Shown here: positions 37,704 through 51,074 of the stretch, piece after piece
How positions within the stretch are numbered: the stretch's first letter is position 1
Layout of the letters: each line of letters opens with the position of its first letter
Assembly (NCBI RefSeq): GCF_003967355.1
Contig: NZ_BIFH01000015.1
Location: 562,888-626,887 of the forward strand
Reading direction: 5' to 3'
Length of the DNA stretch: 64,000 nucleotides
DNA from: Embleya hyalina
Lineage (GTDB): Bacteria; Actinomycetota; Actinomycetes; Streptomycetales; Streptomycetaceae
Position numbers and translations under genes: made by a program
The notes under the pieces: generated by a model
What the model was told of the DNA's origin: nothing
Database searches by the model: none
The model's input: the letters and a program-made list of their open reading frames with translations, nothing else

Positions 37704-38555
37704 TCAGTCGTCCGTCATCTTGATGTTGAGGACGCGCACCAGCGCGGGTCCGGCCTTCTTGGTCCAGGCGTCCTTCGTCTCGGGGCCGCCCGCCGAGTCC
37801 TTGGTGTCGGCCTTGACGTCGAGCACCACGTAGTAGGCCGGCGAGTCCGGCTTCGTGCCCTGCTTGAACAGGTTCAGCTTGGTGGTGTCGTTCCGGAAGG
37901 CGCTCGGTACGAACAGCTTGTTGGCCAGGTCCTCGAAGCCGGTGAACGGGGCCGCCTCGCTCTTCGCCTTCTCGTACATGTCCTTGACCGGTCCGGCGTC
38001 GCCGATCGCCTTGATGGTCATGGTGAGCTTGGCCGGCGTCGCGGGGTCCGCGAGGTTGGGCAGCTTGAGGTTGACCGTGCATTCGTAGTTCCTGGGCGTC
38101 TTCGCGCCCTTCTTGCCCTGCCGACCGCCCACGATGCTCGAGTCGGGGATCGCGTTCTGGATCTCCTTGTCGGAGAGCATGTCGCACGCGTCCGGCCAGG
38201 TGGCGGTGTCCCCGCTGGCCCGGAACTTGGCGCCGTCGCTGAAGGCCACGCCGGGCGGCGGGGTGTACCCGTCGGGGAACGCGACCCCGTTCTCCGCGAC
38301 CGGCTTGTCGCCCTTGTCGTTCTTCTTGTTGATCTCGTCGACGATGTACGAGCCGGCGACCGTCGCCAGCACACCGCCCACGACCACGCCGATCCAGCCG
38401 AGCACGGGCTTGAGCTTGCTGCGGCGCGGCGGCTGGTGGGGCGGCATCGGGCCACCGGGGTACTGCTGCTGGTACATGCCGGGCTGACCGTACGGCTGCT
38501 GCTGATGCGGCCCGCCGCCGTACTGGTTCCCCCCGGGGTTCCCGATTCGTACCAT
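37704..38555 (-). CDS. Single-pass membrane protein, paralog 3 of tandem cluster
   Basis: A 283-aa protein with the cluster's architecture: a short Gly/Gln/Pro/Tyr-rich tail (1-44), membrane helix at about 48-70 (KPVLGWIGVVVGGVLATVAG), then an extracellular domain with WPDACDMLSDKEIQNAIPD and YECTVNLKLPN. Lys-rich segments (NKKNDKGDK, RQGKKGAKT) are specific to this copy. The 97-bp gap to the previous gene holds no terminator I can see. Confidence 0.8.
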   Translation of the reverse strand: MVRIGNPGGNQYGGGPHQQQPYGQPGMYQQQYPGGPMPPHQPPRRSKLKPVLGWIGVVVGGVLATVAGSYIVDEINKKNDKGDKPVAENGVAFPDGYTPPPGVAFSDGAKFRASGDTATWPDACDMLSDKEIQNAIPDSSIVGGRQGKKGAKTPRNYECTVNLKLPNLADPATPAKLTMTIKAIGDAGPVKDMYEKAKSEAAPFTGFEDLANKLFVPSAFRNDTTKLNLFKQGTKPDSPAYYVVLDVKADTKDSAGGPETKDAWTKKAGPALVRVLNIKMTDD

Positions 38556-38652
38556 CCCCGTGCTCCTCCTGATTACCTGTTCCGAAGCGCTGTTCCGAGG
38601 CGCTGTCGCCGCTGCTGCCGTACCGCGCGGACCGCGGCCACATCCGTACTGG

Positions 38653-39630
38653 CTACATCCGTGCCACGAGGTAGCCGATGAGCGTCGGCCCGTACTGCTT
38701 CACCGCGTCGTCGTCCGGGAGCTTCGCGCCGCCGGGGCCGCTCAGCCCGGAGTGGACGTACAGCTCCACGTAGTACGGCCCCTTGTAGAAGTAGATGTAG
38801 CTGTCGTCACGGAACGCGTCGTCGGTGCCCAGCTTGGTGCCGAGCTCCTCGAACTCGCCGAACGGCTTGCGTGCCCGGTTCTTCTTGGTGTCGCCGTAGT
38901 GGCCCTTGGCGATCACCGGGGTGCTCACCTCGTGCAGTGTGAGCTCGATCTTGGCGTACGACGGATACTTCGGATTGTTCGGGTCCGGTACGGCCAGGTC
39001 GAAGTTGCACTGGTTGTCGGCCGCACCCGGGAAGTCGTACTTGACCGACACGGTCGTGTCCGGCTTCCTGGTCTTGACCGTGGCGCCCTTGATCACCTTC
39101 CCGATCTGCGCGTCGGACAGCATCTCGCACGCCTTCGGCCAGCTCTTGCCGTCGTTGGTCGCATTGAATCCTGGCCCGGCGTCGGCCGGCGGCGCTGCGG
39201 GGAAAACCATCGGTCGTTGCAGCGGCGCCGCGCTCTGGCCGCCGGGGCCGCCGCTCTTGCCGCCGCCGGAGGCACCGGGCGCGACGGGGGCGCCGGACGA
39301 CGGGCCGGACTTCGCGGCGTCCTTCGAGTCGTCGTCCTTCTTCAGGAACAGGAAGCCGCCGACCCCTGCCGCGATCAGCACCAGCACGACCGCGATCCAC
39401 AACACCGGCCGATTGCCCCGGCGTTGCGGCCCCTGTGGTCCGTACGGCCCGCCGGGCGGCCCGTAGCCGCCTTGCGGCGGGTAGCCGGGGTGCTGGGGCG
39501 CGTAGCCCTGCTGCTGCGGGAATCCCTGCTGCCCGGGCGGGTAGCCCGGATGTTGCGGATATTGCCCGGGTTGGCCGTAACCGCCGCCTTGCTGCCCGGG
39601 TTGTTGCGGCTGCTGCCAACCCCCGCTCAC
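38653..39630 (-). CDS. Single-pass membrane protein, paralog 2 of tandem cluster
   Basis: A 325-aa protein. Its Gln/Gly/Pro/Tyr-rich tail (1-70) is built of GYPPQ/GQQG repeats, the membrane helix is at about 75-95 (PVLWIAVVLVLIAAGVGGFL), then an acidic/Ser/Gly stalk and an extracellular domain with WPKACEMLSDAQIGKVI and NQCNFDLAVPD. The GTG start overlaps the previous stop (GTGA), so this pair is translationally coupled. Confidence 0.8.
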   Translation of the reverse strand: MSGGWQQPQQPGQQGGGYGQPGQYPQHPGYPPGQQGFPQQQGYAPQHPGYPPQGGYGPPGGPYGPQGPQRRGNRPVLWIAVVLVLIAAGVGGFLFLKKDDDSKDAAKSGPSSGAPVAPGASGGGKSGGPGGQSAAPLQRPMVFPAAPPADAGPGFNATNDGKSWPKACEMLSDAQIGKVIKGATVKTRKPDTTVSVKYDFPGAADNQCNFDLAVPDPNNPKYPSYAKIELTLHEVSTPVIAKGHYGDTKKNRARKPFGEFEELGTKLGTDDAFRDDSYIYFYKGPYYVELYVHSGLSGPGGAKLPDDDAVKQYGPTLIGYLVARM

Positions 39631-40673
39631 AGCTTCTGTCCGACGATCGCCGCCGTGGTCGGGCCGAACTGGCGCGCCAAGGTGCTGTTCTTGAGCGGGT
39701 TGCCCTGCGAGTCCTCAAGTTGGGCGGAGAGGATGATCCAGACCCGGAAGCCGTTCTTGGAGATCTGCACCGTGCGGTCTTCCCGGAACGCCCCGTCCAC
39801 GCCGATCTTGTCGGCCGGGATGTCGTCGTACTGATCGGGGAATGCCTTGGCCGAGCGCTCCTGGCTGGTCTTTTCCTTGGCGAAGGAGACCTTCTCGTCG
39901 GCCAACGTCTTGTATCCGTACGAGGTGATGCTGATCGAGGCCGGGTAGTTCGACGACTGGAGATTCGGCAGGTCGAACGTGATCTCGCACTCGTTGTCGT
40001 TCACGTTGTTGCCGAACATGTTCGAGATCCGGCCCATGCGGCTCTTGCGCTCGCGGATCGTGGCGTCGGGAATCGCCGTCTTGATCTCTTCGTCGGTCAG
40101 CAGGTCGCAGGCCTTGGGCCAGGTCTTCGGATCGACCGTGATGCCGGTGATCTTCGGGCCGGTGATCGGCGGCAGCGCCGTCGGGATCTTCAGCTCGTTG
40201 GACATGTCGGCCTTCTTCGGCGCGGCCGCCGCGCTGTTGCTCGGCGCGGCCGTCTTGCCGACCACGATCGGCGCCGGCTTGCTCGCCTCGGCCGCCGGGT
40301 CCTTCTTCTCCGTCGGGTCGTCGAAGCCGATCACGGCGACGACCACGGAGGCGACCACGGCGCCGGTGATACCGGCGATCCAGGTGCCGATCACCTTGCG
40401 GCTGCGCGCCCCCCGCGGCGGACGGCCGTTGGCGTCGAGCTGGATCGGGTTCTGCGCGTACTGCTGGTAGTGGCCGTACTCGCTGTACTGCGGGTACGGG
40501 TAACCGCCGGTCTCCTGGAAGCCGCCCTGCTGGGGCTGCTGCTGCGGAAAACCGCCGGGCTGCTGCGGATGGCCGGCCGGCGGCGGTGGGTAACCCCCCT
40601 GCGGCGGTCCGGGCTGGCCCGGCGGGCCGGGCGGCATCGGCGGTACGGGCGGATAGCCCTGACCATCGCTCAT
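39627..40673 (-). CDS. Single-pass membrane protein, paralog 1 of tandem cluster
   Basis: A 348-aa protein and first gene of the run. Its tail (1-90) has PPGPPGQPGPPQGGYPP and QQP-rich stretches, the membrane helix is at about 96-115 (VIGTWIAGITGAVVASVVVA), and the extracellular domain has WPKACDLLTDEEIKTAIPD and NECEITFDLPN. AGGGGGA lies upstream of ATG 40673. It is divergent from dnaK, with 340 bp between. Confidence 0.8.
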   Translation of the reverse strand: MSDGQGYPPVPPMPPGPPGQPGPPQGGYPPPPAGHPQQPGGFPQQQPQQGGFQETGGYPYPQYSEYGHYQQYAQNPIQLDANGRPPRGARSRKVIGTWIAGITGAVVASVVVAVIGFDDPTEKKDPAAEASKPAPIVVGKTAAPSNSAAAAPKKADMSNELKIPTALPPITGPKITGITVDPKTWPKACDLLTDEEIKTAIPDATIRERKSRMGRISNMFGNNVNDNECEITFDLPNLQSSNYPASISITSYGYKTLADEKVSFAKEKTSQERSAKAFPDQYDDIPADKIGVDGAFREDRTVQISKNGFRVWIILSAQLEDSQGNPLKNSTLARQFGPTTAAIVGQKL

Positions 40674-40915
40674 GGGGGTCCCCCTGGGATCTCGAGTTTC
40701 GCCCGCCGTCGGCGCGGCAGGCAGCAGGCGCGCGAACATGCTGCCATGTGCACCCGGAGGCCGCAGAGGTCAAGGGTGTCGTTTGTGGTGACATTCACCT
40801 GAATAAGTCTCCCGGGGCGCACAACGTTTCGATGACGCCAAGCGTCCGGGCCTCGTGGTCCCGTGACGTGATCGAGGCGCCGAACCCCGCCCCTCACAGC
40901 CGCCGAGGCACTAAA

Positions 40916-40988
40916 GTTGAGCGAGGAATACTCAAGCGATTTGACCCGTTGAACCGGGCAGCTCATGCTTGAGCGACAAGCACTCAAC
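40916..40988 (+). promoter_or_regulatory. dnaK operon promoter with two HAIR (HspR) operators
   Basis: GTTGAGC-N7-ACTCAAG (40916-40936) and CTTGAGC-N7-ACTCAAC (40968-40988) match the HspR-binding HAIR consensus CTTGAGT-N7-ACTCAAG. Between them TTGACC (40941-40946) and CATGCT (40964-40969), 17 bp apart, look like a vegetative promoter, so HspR bound at both sites would block RNA polymerase. Confidence 0.9.
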
Positions 40989-41011
40989 TCTTCCCCTGGA
41001 GGAACCGAATC

Positions 41012-42855
<1,844 letters not shown>

Positions 42856-42859
<4 letters not shown>

Positions 42860-43449
42860 CCGAAGGGAACGGCTCGAACCACGGCGCCGTCCCGGGCGAC
42901 GCCCAAGAAACCGAGTCGAAGCCGGAAACCGGGACCGCCGCAGCCGCGGCGGCCCCGGCCCCCGGGGCGGCCGAACTCGCCGAGCTGCGCAACCAACTCG
43001 GCGAGCGCACGGCCGACCTGCAGCGGCTTCAGGCGGAGTACGCGAACTACCGCAAGCGGGTCGAGCGGGACCGCAACGTGGCGGGCGAGCTGGCCGCCAT
43101 CAAGGTGCTGAGCGAACTGCTGCCGGTGCTCGACGACATCGGTCGGGCCCGGGACCACGGCGAACTGGCGGGCGGCTTCAAGTCGGTCGCCGAGTCGCTG
43201 GAGTCGATCGTGGCCAAGATGGGGCTGCAGAGCTTCGGTTCCAAGGGCGACCCGTTCGACCCGACGGTGCACGAGGCGCTGCTGCACTCGTACGCGACCG
43301 ATGTCACCGAACCCACGTGTGTGGAGATCCTGCAGCCCGGTTATCAAGTGGGCGAGCGAATCATCCGTCCGGCACGGGTGGCGGTCGCGGAACCCACGGC
43401 GGAGGCCGAGGGCGGTCCGGAGGAGTCGGGCGAAGCGGCCGGCAGCTGA
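42856..43449 (+). CDS. grpE: Nucleotide-exchange factor GrpE
   Basis: GrpE releases ADP from DnaK. The 197-aa protein has a disordered N-terminus, a long coiled coil (about 40-95: [30 protein letters not shown]), and the beta-wing with [11 protein letters not shown]. Its GTG overlaps the dnaK stop (GTGA). Confidence 0.95.
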
Positions 43450-43570
43450 ACCGTCACCGGGATCGAGACGACGAGAAGCGGAGAGGAGGGACGCCGATGC
43501 GCGGGTGGTGTGAATCCGGAAACGGGCGCTCGGAGCACGAGGGCACCCCGACCCGATCGGCGAGGGGCGC

Positions 43571-44743
43571 ATGAGTACGAAGGACTACCTGGAGAAGGAC
43601 TACTACAAGGTGCTCGGCGTCCCCAAGGACGCCGGCACCGCCGAGATCAAGAAGGCGTATCGCAAGCTCGCCGTCGAGTTCCACCCGGACAAGAACAAGG
43701 GTGACACGAAGGCCGAGGAGCGCTTCAAGGAGATCTCGGAGGCCTACGACGTACTGGCCGACGACAAGCGGCGCAAGGAATACGACGAGGCCCGGACCCT
43801 GTTCGGCAGCGGCGGCGGCTTCCGCGGCGCCGGCGGCGGACAATCCGGCACCGGCGGCTTCCCGTTCGACCTCGGCGACATCTTCGGCGGCCAGCAGGGC
43901 GGCGCGGGCAACACCGGCGGTCTGGGCGACATCTTCGGCGGCCTGTTCGGCGGCGGTCGGCAGACCGGGCGCCAGCAGCCCCGGCGCGGGACCGACGTGG
44001 AGTCCGAGGTCACCCTCGGCTTCGCCGACGCGGTCGACGGCGCGACCGTGCCGATCCGGCTGACCAGTTCGGAACCGTGTCGGCACTGCAACGGCACGGG
44101 CGCGGCCGCGGGCACCACCCCGCGGATGTGCCCGACCTGCGCGGGCTCGGGCAACGTCAGCAAGCCACAGGGCGGTTTCGGCTTCTCCGAGCCGTGCCGC
44201 GACTGCAAGGGCCGCGGACTGCTCGTGGACGACCCGTGCATCGTGTGCAACGGCAGTGGCCGGGCCAAGAGTTCGCGCACGATGCAGGTCCGGATCCCGG
44301 CCGGGGTCCAGGACGGGCAGCGCATCCGGCTCAAGGGCAAGGGCGCTCCCGGCGAGCGCGGCGGCCCGGCCGGCGACCTGTACGTCGTGGTGCACGTCAA
44401 GGCCCACTCCGTCTTCGGGCGCAAGGGCGACAACCTCACGGTCACCGTGCCGGTCACCTTCCCGGAGGCCGCGCTCGGAGCGGACGTCACCGTACCCACG
44501 CTCGGCGGCATCCCGGTCACGCTCAAGCTCCCCGCGGGCACGGGCAACGGCCGCACGCTGCGGGTGCGCGGGCGCGGGGCGGCGCGCAAGGACGGCACTC
44601 GGGGCGACCTCCTGGTCACCATCGAGGTGACGGTCCCTCAGCACCTGAACGACAAGGCGCGCGAAGCGCTGGAGGCGTTCCGCGAGGCGACCGTCGCGCA
44701 CGATCCCCGAGCCGATCTGCTGGACGCGGCGAAGGGGGCATGA
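43571..44743 (+). CDS. dnaJ: Chaperone DnaJ (Hsp40)
   Basis: DnaJ delivers substrates to DnaK and triggers its ATPase. The 390-aa protein has a J domain (1-75) with HPD (FHPDKNKG), a Gly/Phe-rich linker (80-135), four zinc motifs CRHCNGTG, CPTCAGSG, CRDCKGRG, CIVCNGSG (about 175-235), and a C-terminal substrate domain. It lies 121 bp after grpE. Confidence 0.97.
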   Translation: MSTKDYLEKDYYKVLGVPKDAGTAEIKKAYRKLAVEFHPDKNKGDTKAEERFKEISEAYDVLADDKRRKEYDEARTLFGSGGGFRGAGGGQSGTGGFPFDLGDIFGGQQGGAGNTGGLGDIFGGLFGGGRQTGRQQPRRGTDVESEVTLGFADAVDGATVPIRLTSSEPCRHCNGTGAAAGTTPRMCPTCAGSGNVSKPQGGFGFSEPCRDCKGRGLLVDDPCIVCNGSGRAKSSRTMQVRIPAGVQDGQRIRLKGKGAPGERGGPAGDLYVVVHVKAHSVFGRKGDNLTVTVPVTFPEAALGADVTVPTLGGIPVTLKLPAGTGNGRTLRVRGRGAARKDGTRGDLLVTIEVTVPQHLNDKAREALEAFREATVAHDPRADLLDAAKGA

Positions 44744-44744
44744 C

Positions 44745-45215
44745 ATGCGACCGGGCGGCTTGGGCGGTGGCGGTGTCGGCGGTGGACACGGCTTCGAGAT
44801 CGACGAGACCTCTCCGGTCTACGTGATCTCGGTGGCCGCCCAGTTGTCCGGCCTGCACCCGCAGACGTTGCGACAGTACGACCGACTCGGCCTGGTCTCG
44901 CCGGACCGTACCGCGGGCCGGGGGCGGCGCTATTCCGCCCGCGACATCGTGCAGTTGCGCGAGGTGCAGCGGCTCTCCCAGGAGGCCGGCATCAACCTCG
45001 CCGGGATCAAGCGGATCCTGGAGCTGGAGAACCAGGTGCTCGCGCTGCGCATGCGCGTGGCCGAGATGGAGCACGCGCTGCACGAGGCGACGGACGCGAG
45101 CGCCCGGCGCGAGGCGGCCGTACACGCGTCCTACCGGCGCGATCTGGTCCCGGTCCGGCCCCAGGCGGGCACCGCGCTCGTGGTGTGGAAGCCGCGGCGC
45201 GGGCGCTCGGACTGA
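44745..45215 (+). CDS. hspR: Heat-shock repressor HspR (MerR family)
   Basis: HspR represses dnaK and clpB through HAIR sites, using DnaK as co-repressor. The 156-aa protein has a Gly-rich N-terminus, a MerR helix-turn-helix (about 24-65: VISVAAQLSGLHPQTLRQYD, RGRRYSARDI), and a coiled coil (about 80-125). It begins 2 bp after the dnaJ stop and closes the operon. Confidence 0.95.
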   Translation: MRPGGLGGGGVGGGHGFEIDETSPVYVISVAAQLSGLHPQTLRQYDRLGLVSPDRTAGRGRRYSARDIVQLREVQRLSQEAGINLAGIKRILELENQVLALRMRVAEMEHALHEATDASARREAAVHASYRRDLVPVRPQAGTALVVWKPRRGRSD

Positions 45216-45263
45216 CGGCCGCGACGACGTCGAGGAGGCGGTACGGCCCCGGCCGTGCCCCTT

Positions 45264-45307
45264 CCTCGACGCCTCGTCGATACAGCCTCGACGCCTCGTC
45301 GATACAG
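45264..45307. repeat. 22-bp tandem duplication upstream of phosphoesterase gene
   Basis: CCTCGACGCCTCGTCGATAC-AG occurs twice head to tail (45264-45285, 45286-45307), and a third partial copy CCTCGAAGCAGCC begins at 45308. Each unit contains a short CGACG/CGTCG-type inverted repeat. Confidence 0.75.
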
Positions 45308-45367
45308 CCTCGAAGCAGCCCCGACACGTCCTTGATGCGGCTCGCTACGCGTCAGTAGGGTCGCGGC

Positions 45368-47197
45368 ATGAAGCCGAATCGTCGGGACGTCCTGAAGTAC
45401 TCGGCCGCGAGCGCGGCACTGCTCGGAGTGGCCGCGTGCTCCGACGACGACAAGGACAAGCCCGACGGGAAGTCGAGCGACACTCCCAAGTCGGGCGCGC
45501 CCAAGCCGGCCGGCGCGGCCGGCACCACGCTGGAGCGCACCCTGGTGCTCGGCCCGCCCGGACCGGGCGGCTACCGCAAAGTCGTCGCCGGCCCCGGTGA
45601 ACCACACCTGCTGCGCAGCGAGTTGGTCCCCGGTGGCGGCTCGGGCGACAAGGCGAAGCGGCGTTCCCTGGTCGCGTTCACCCAGTTGACCGACATCCAC
45701 ATCCAGGACGCGCAGTCGACGGCGCGCGTGGACTTCCTCGACCGGCACAGCGACAAGGACCAGCCGTTCGCCAAGCTGCTGCCCTTCCAGTCGGCGTACC
45801 GCCCGCAGGAGGTGCTGACCGCGCAGATCGCCGAGGCGATGGTGCAGTCGCTCAACCGGATCGGCAAGGGTCCGGCCCTCGGCGCGCCGCTGGCCTTCAC
45901 GATCTGCACCGGCGACAACACCGACAACATCCAGTTCAACGAGCTGCGCTGGTACATCGACGTGCTCGACGGCGGCAGGAAGGTCACGCCCGACTCGGGC
46001 GATCGCAACAGGTACGAGGGCCCGATGGACGCGGTGGCGTACCACGAGCGCTACTGGCACCCCGACGGCACGCCGCCCGGGCAGAAGGACGACGTGCCGC
46101 GTGCCCAGTACGGCTATCCCACCGTGCCGGGCCTGTTGGACGCGTGCCGGCGGCCGTTCGACGCGACCGGCCTGAAGACGCCCTGGTACAGCGCCTACGG
46201 CAACCACGACGGCCTGGTCCAGGGCAACCTGCCGGTCAGCGAACTGCTGGGCAAGGTGGCGGTCGGCGACGAGAAGGTGCTCGACATATCGCCCGGACAG
46301 ACCGTGGTCGCGCTGGCCCTCGGCCTGCAGAGCGGCAAGCCCGACGCGCTGGCGGCGCTGTTGGCCGGCCCCAAGCGCAAGGTCACCGCCGACCCGGATC
46401 GTCGCCTCGTCGACCGCGCGGAGACGATCAGGGAGCACTTCAACACCACCGGCCTGCCCAAGGGCCACGGCTTCACCCAGCAGAACCTGGACACCAAGAC
46501 CGCGTACTACACCTTCGACCAGGGCCCGGTGCGCTGCCTGGTCCTGGACACGGTGAACTCGTACGGCTCGGACTCGGGATGCCTGGACCCGACCCAGTTC
46601 GCCTGGCTGGAGGACCAGCTGGTCAAGGGCAGTTCGAGCCATCTCGACGAGCGGGGCGGGGTGGTCCGGGGCACGGGACAGGACAGGCTGTTCGTGCTGT
46701 TCAGCCACCACACCATCGAGACGATGACCAACAAGACCGTGCCGGCCGGGGAGCCCGCGCGGATCCTGGGGCCGCAGGTGCTGGCGCTGTTGCTGCGGTT
46801 CCCGAACGTGGTGCTGTGGGTCAACGGGCACACCCACGACAACAAGGTGAAGCCCTATCCGCGCCCGGCGGGCAGCGCGGTCCCGGGCGGGTTCTGGGAG
46901 ATCAACACCGCGTCGCACATCGACTGGCCGTCCCAGGCGCGGATCGTGGAGATCGCCGACAACGCGAACGGGACCCTGTCCATCTTCGGCACGATCATCG
47001 ACTCGGCCGGCCCGGAATCACACGGCAACAAACTCGACTCCCCCCTGGCCCTGGCCGCCCTCGCCCGCGAACTCGCCGGCAACGACTGGCAGGAGCGAGA
47101 CCGCCCCGACCCCAAGGTCGACGGCCGTCGAGGGCGCCTGGAGGACCGGAACGTGGAACTCCTGGTACCGGCGCCCTTCAGCCCGTCCGGCGCCTGA
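45368..47197 (+). CDS. Lipoprotein metallophosphoesterase (TIGR03767-like)
   Basis: A 609-aa exported calcineurin-type phosphoesterase. The N-terminus has NRRDVLKYSAASAALLGVAAC: a twin-arginine-like motif and lipobox with Cys at about 24, so it is probably a Tat lipoprotein. Metal-binding motifs in order are TDIHIQD, GDNTDN, YGNHDG, FSHHTIET and NGHTHDN. Large size and these motifs fit the actinobacterial TIGR03767 family, whose substrate is unknown. Confidence 0.88.
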   Translation: MKPNRRDVLKYSAASAALLGVAACSDDDKDKPDGKSSDTPKSGAPKPAGAAGTTLERTLVLGPPGPGGYRKVVAGPGEPHLLRSELVPGGGSGDKAKRRSLVAFTQLTDIHIQDAQSTARVDFLDRHSDKDQPFAKLLPFQSAYRPQEVLTAQIAEAMVQSLNRIGKGPALGAPLAFTICTGDNTDNIQFNELRWYIDVLDGGRKVTPDSGDRNRYEGPMDAVAYHERYWHPDGTPPGQKDDVPRAQYGYPTVPGLLDACRRPFDATGLKTPWYSAYGNHDGLVQGNLPVSELLGKVAVGDEKVLDISPGQTVVALALGLQSGKPDALAALLAGPKRKVTADPDRRLVDRAETIREHFNTTGLPKGHGFTQQNLDTKTAYYTFDQGPVRCLVLDTVNSYGSDSGCLDPTQFAWLEDQLVKGSSSHLDERGGVVRGTGQDRLFVLFSHHTIETMTNKTVPAGEPARILGPQVLALLLRFPNVVLWVNGHTHDNKVKPYPRPAGSAVPGGFWEINTASHIDWPSQARIVEIADNANGTLSIFGTIIDSAGPESHGNKLDSPLALAALARELAGNDWQERDRPDPKVDGRRGRLEDRNVELLVPAPFSPSGA

Positions 47198-47251
47198 GCA
47201 CGGCGGGCCGCGGGCCGGCCGCGTCGACCCGCGCCGACGAGCGTCGTGGGC

Positions 47252-47917
47252 TCACCACCCCACCGTGACCACTCGGGCGCAGCGCGACTTCGAGCGTTTG
47301 ACCAGTTCGCCGTTGGGGCGATCGCTGCCCGCGACCCAGGCCATCGCCTCGCCGGGGCTGCGACCGCCCCGGCGCTGGCGCCTGGTCAGCCGCTCGTCGC
47401 GCACCCGGTCCGAGGCGTGTACGTACCAGACCTCGGTCATCAGGCAGTAGGCGTCGGCCCAGCCGGGCGCGTCCAGCGCCAGGTAGTTGCCCTCCGTCAC
47501 GACGATCCGCGTGCCGGGCCGCACCACGTGCCGCGCGGCCACCGGCTCGTGCAACGTCCGGTCGTAGTCGGGCACGTACACGTCCCGATCCACCTCCCGC
47601 ACCACCCGTGCCAGCGTGGTCGCGTAGCCCCACACGTCGAACGTGTCCACCGCGCCCTTGCGATGCAGCCGCCCGATCCGCTTGAGCTGCACGTTCGAGA
47701 GGTGGAACCCGTCGAGCGGCACGTAGGCGGCGGTACCGGAGCCGACCCGCTGCTCGATCGCGCGCACCAGCCGACCGGCGAGCGTGGACTTCCCGGCTCC
47801 CGGCGGACCGGCGAGACCGAGCACGACCCGATCGGCCTCGGGCGCCGCCGGAATGAGTCGTACCGCCTCATCCGCGAGCGCGTCGAGTGTTTCGAGAGCA
47901 CCGGACACATCTGGCAT
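47252..47917 (-). CDS. P-loop nucleoside/nucleotide kinase-family protein
   Basis: A 221-aa kinase with Walker A GLAGPPGAGKST (34-45), VPLDGFHLSNVQL, VVTEGNYLALDAPGW and a lid region RLTRRQRRGGRSPGEAM. It resembles uridine-kinase/pantothenate-kinase-type proteins such as the YggC/FrcK group; the substrate is not readable. Convergent with the phosphoesterase gene. Confidence 0.85.
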   Translation of the reverse strand: MPDVSGALETLDALADEAVRLIPAAPEADRVVLGLAGPPGAGKSTLAGRLVRAIEQRVGSGTAAYVPLDGFHLSNVQLKRIGRLHRKGAVDTFDVWGYATTLARVVREVDRDVYVPDYDRTLHEPVAARHVVRPGTRIVVTEGNYLALDAPGWADAYCLMTEVWYVHASDRVRDERLTRRQRRGGRSPGEAMAWVAGSDRPNGELVKRSKSRCARVVTVGW

Positions 47918-47949
47918 GTCCGCAGTGTAAGCATCCCGGCCAACGCATG

Positions 47950-47970
47950 GTTGAGTGGAATAGACTCAAC
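47950..47970 (+). promoter_or_regulatory. HAIR (HspR) operator upstream of clpB
   Basis: GTTGAGT-N7-ACTCAAC is a perfect inverted repeat and matches the HspR-binding consensus. It lies 112 bp upstream of the clpB start, so clpB belongs to the same heat-shock regulon as dnaK. Confidence 0.88.
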
Positions 47971-48082
47971 TTAGTTGTGGTTGGGATAGTCAACGAACCG
48001 TTCGGGTGCGGTACACGCGCGGCACGGACGGGATGATGGCCGTGACAGCGCGTGCCCGAAGCGAAGGAGTCGCACACCTCAC

Positions 48083-50701
<2,619 letters not shown>

Positions 50702-50739
50702 TCGGCCGCCTCGGCGGTCGGTGGGGCATGGTCGAAAAT

Positions 50740-50776
50740 CACGGCGCCGGGACCTCTTGCGGGTCCCGGCGCCGTG
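50740..50776 (+). terminator. Terminator downstream of clpB
   Basis: A perfect 15-bp stem (50740-50754 with 50762-50776) lies 39 bp after the stop. Confidence 0.8.
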
Positions 50777-50985
50777 GCATGGCAGCATGCGTGTGTACAG
50801 ATCTGACGGTGCGTCACACAACTGGCGAGCCGGGCGGATCGGTACGCCGCGTCCGGATCGGCTCGGGAGCCGGTCCGGGGTGGAGTGTGGGGTCCGACAA
50901 GATCGTCCGGCGTGGGATAAAGCGGGCAAAACCTGCGAAGCCGATAGCGTCCGGCGTGACAGATATCATCGTCGCAGTGGTTAAG

Positions 50986-50999
50986 TTACCAGTGGGTAA
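50986..50999 (+). promoter_or_regulatory. TTACC-N4-GGTAA operator-like palindrome upstream of etfD-like gene
   Basis: A perfect 5-bp inverted repeat with 4-bp spacer lies 76 bp upstream of the start in AT-richer sequence. The shape resembles operators of TetR regulators of fatty-acid catabolism in actinomycetes, which would fit the gene; the regulator itself is not in view. Confidence 0.45.
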
Positions 51000-51074
51000 G
51001 ATGCCCGCACGGCCGTACGCTGTCGGCCGATACACGCCCCGGAAGGGACGTCCCACCGGAGGAGCCGAACGCCC

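Noticed and set aside
36335-40673. Secreted collagen-like or biosynthetic (NRPS/RiPP) cluster
   Set aside because: The low-complexity parts are N-terminal cytoplasmic tails before a membrane helix, and no biosynthetic enzymes are present.
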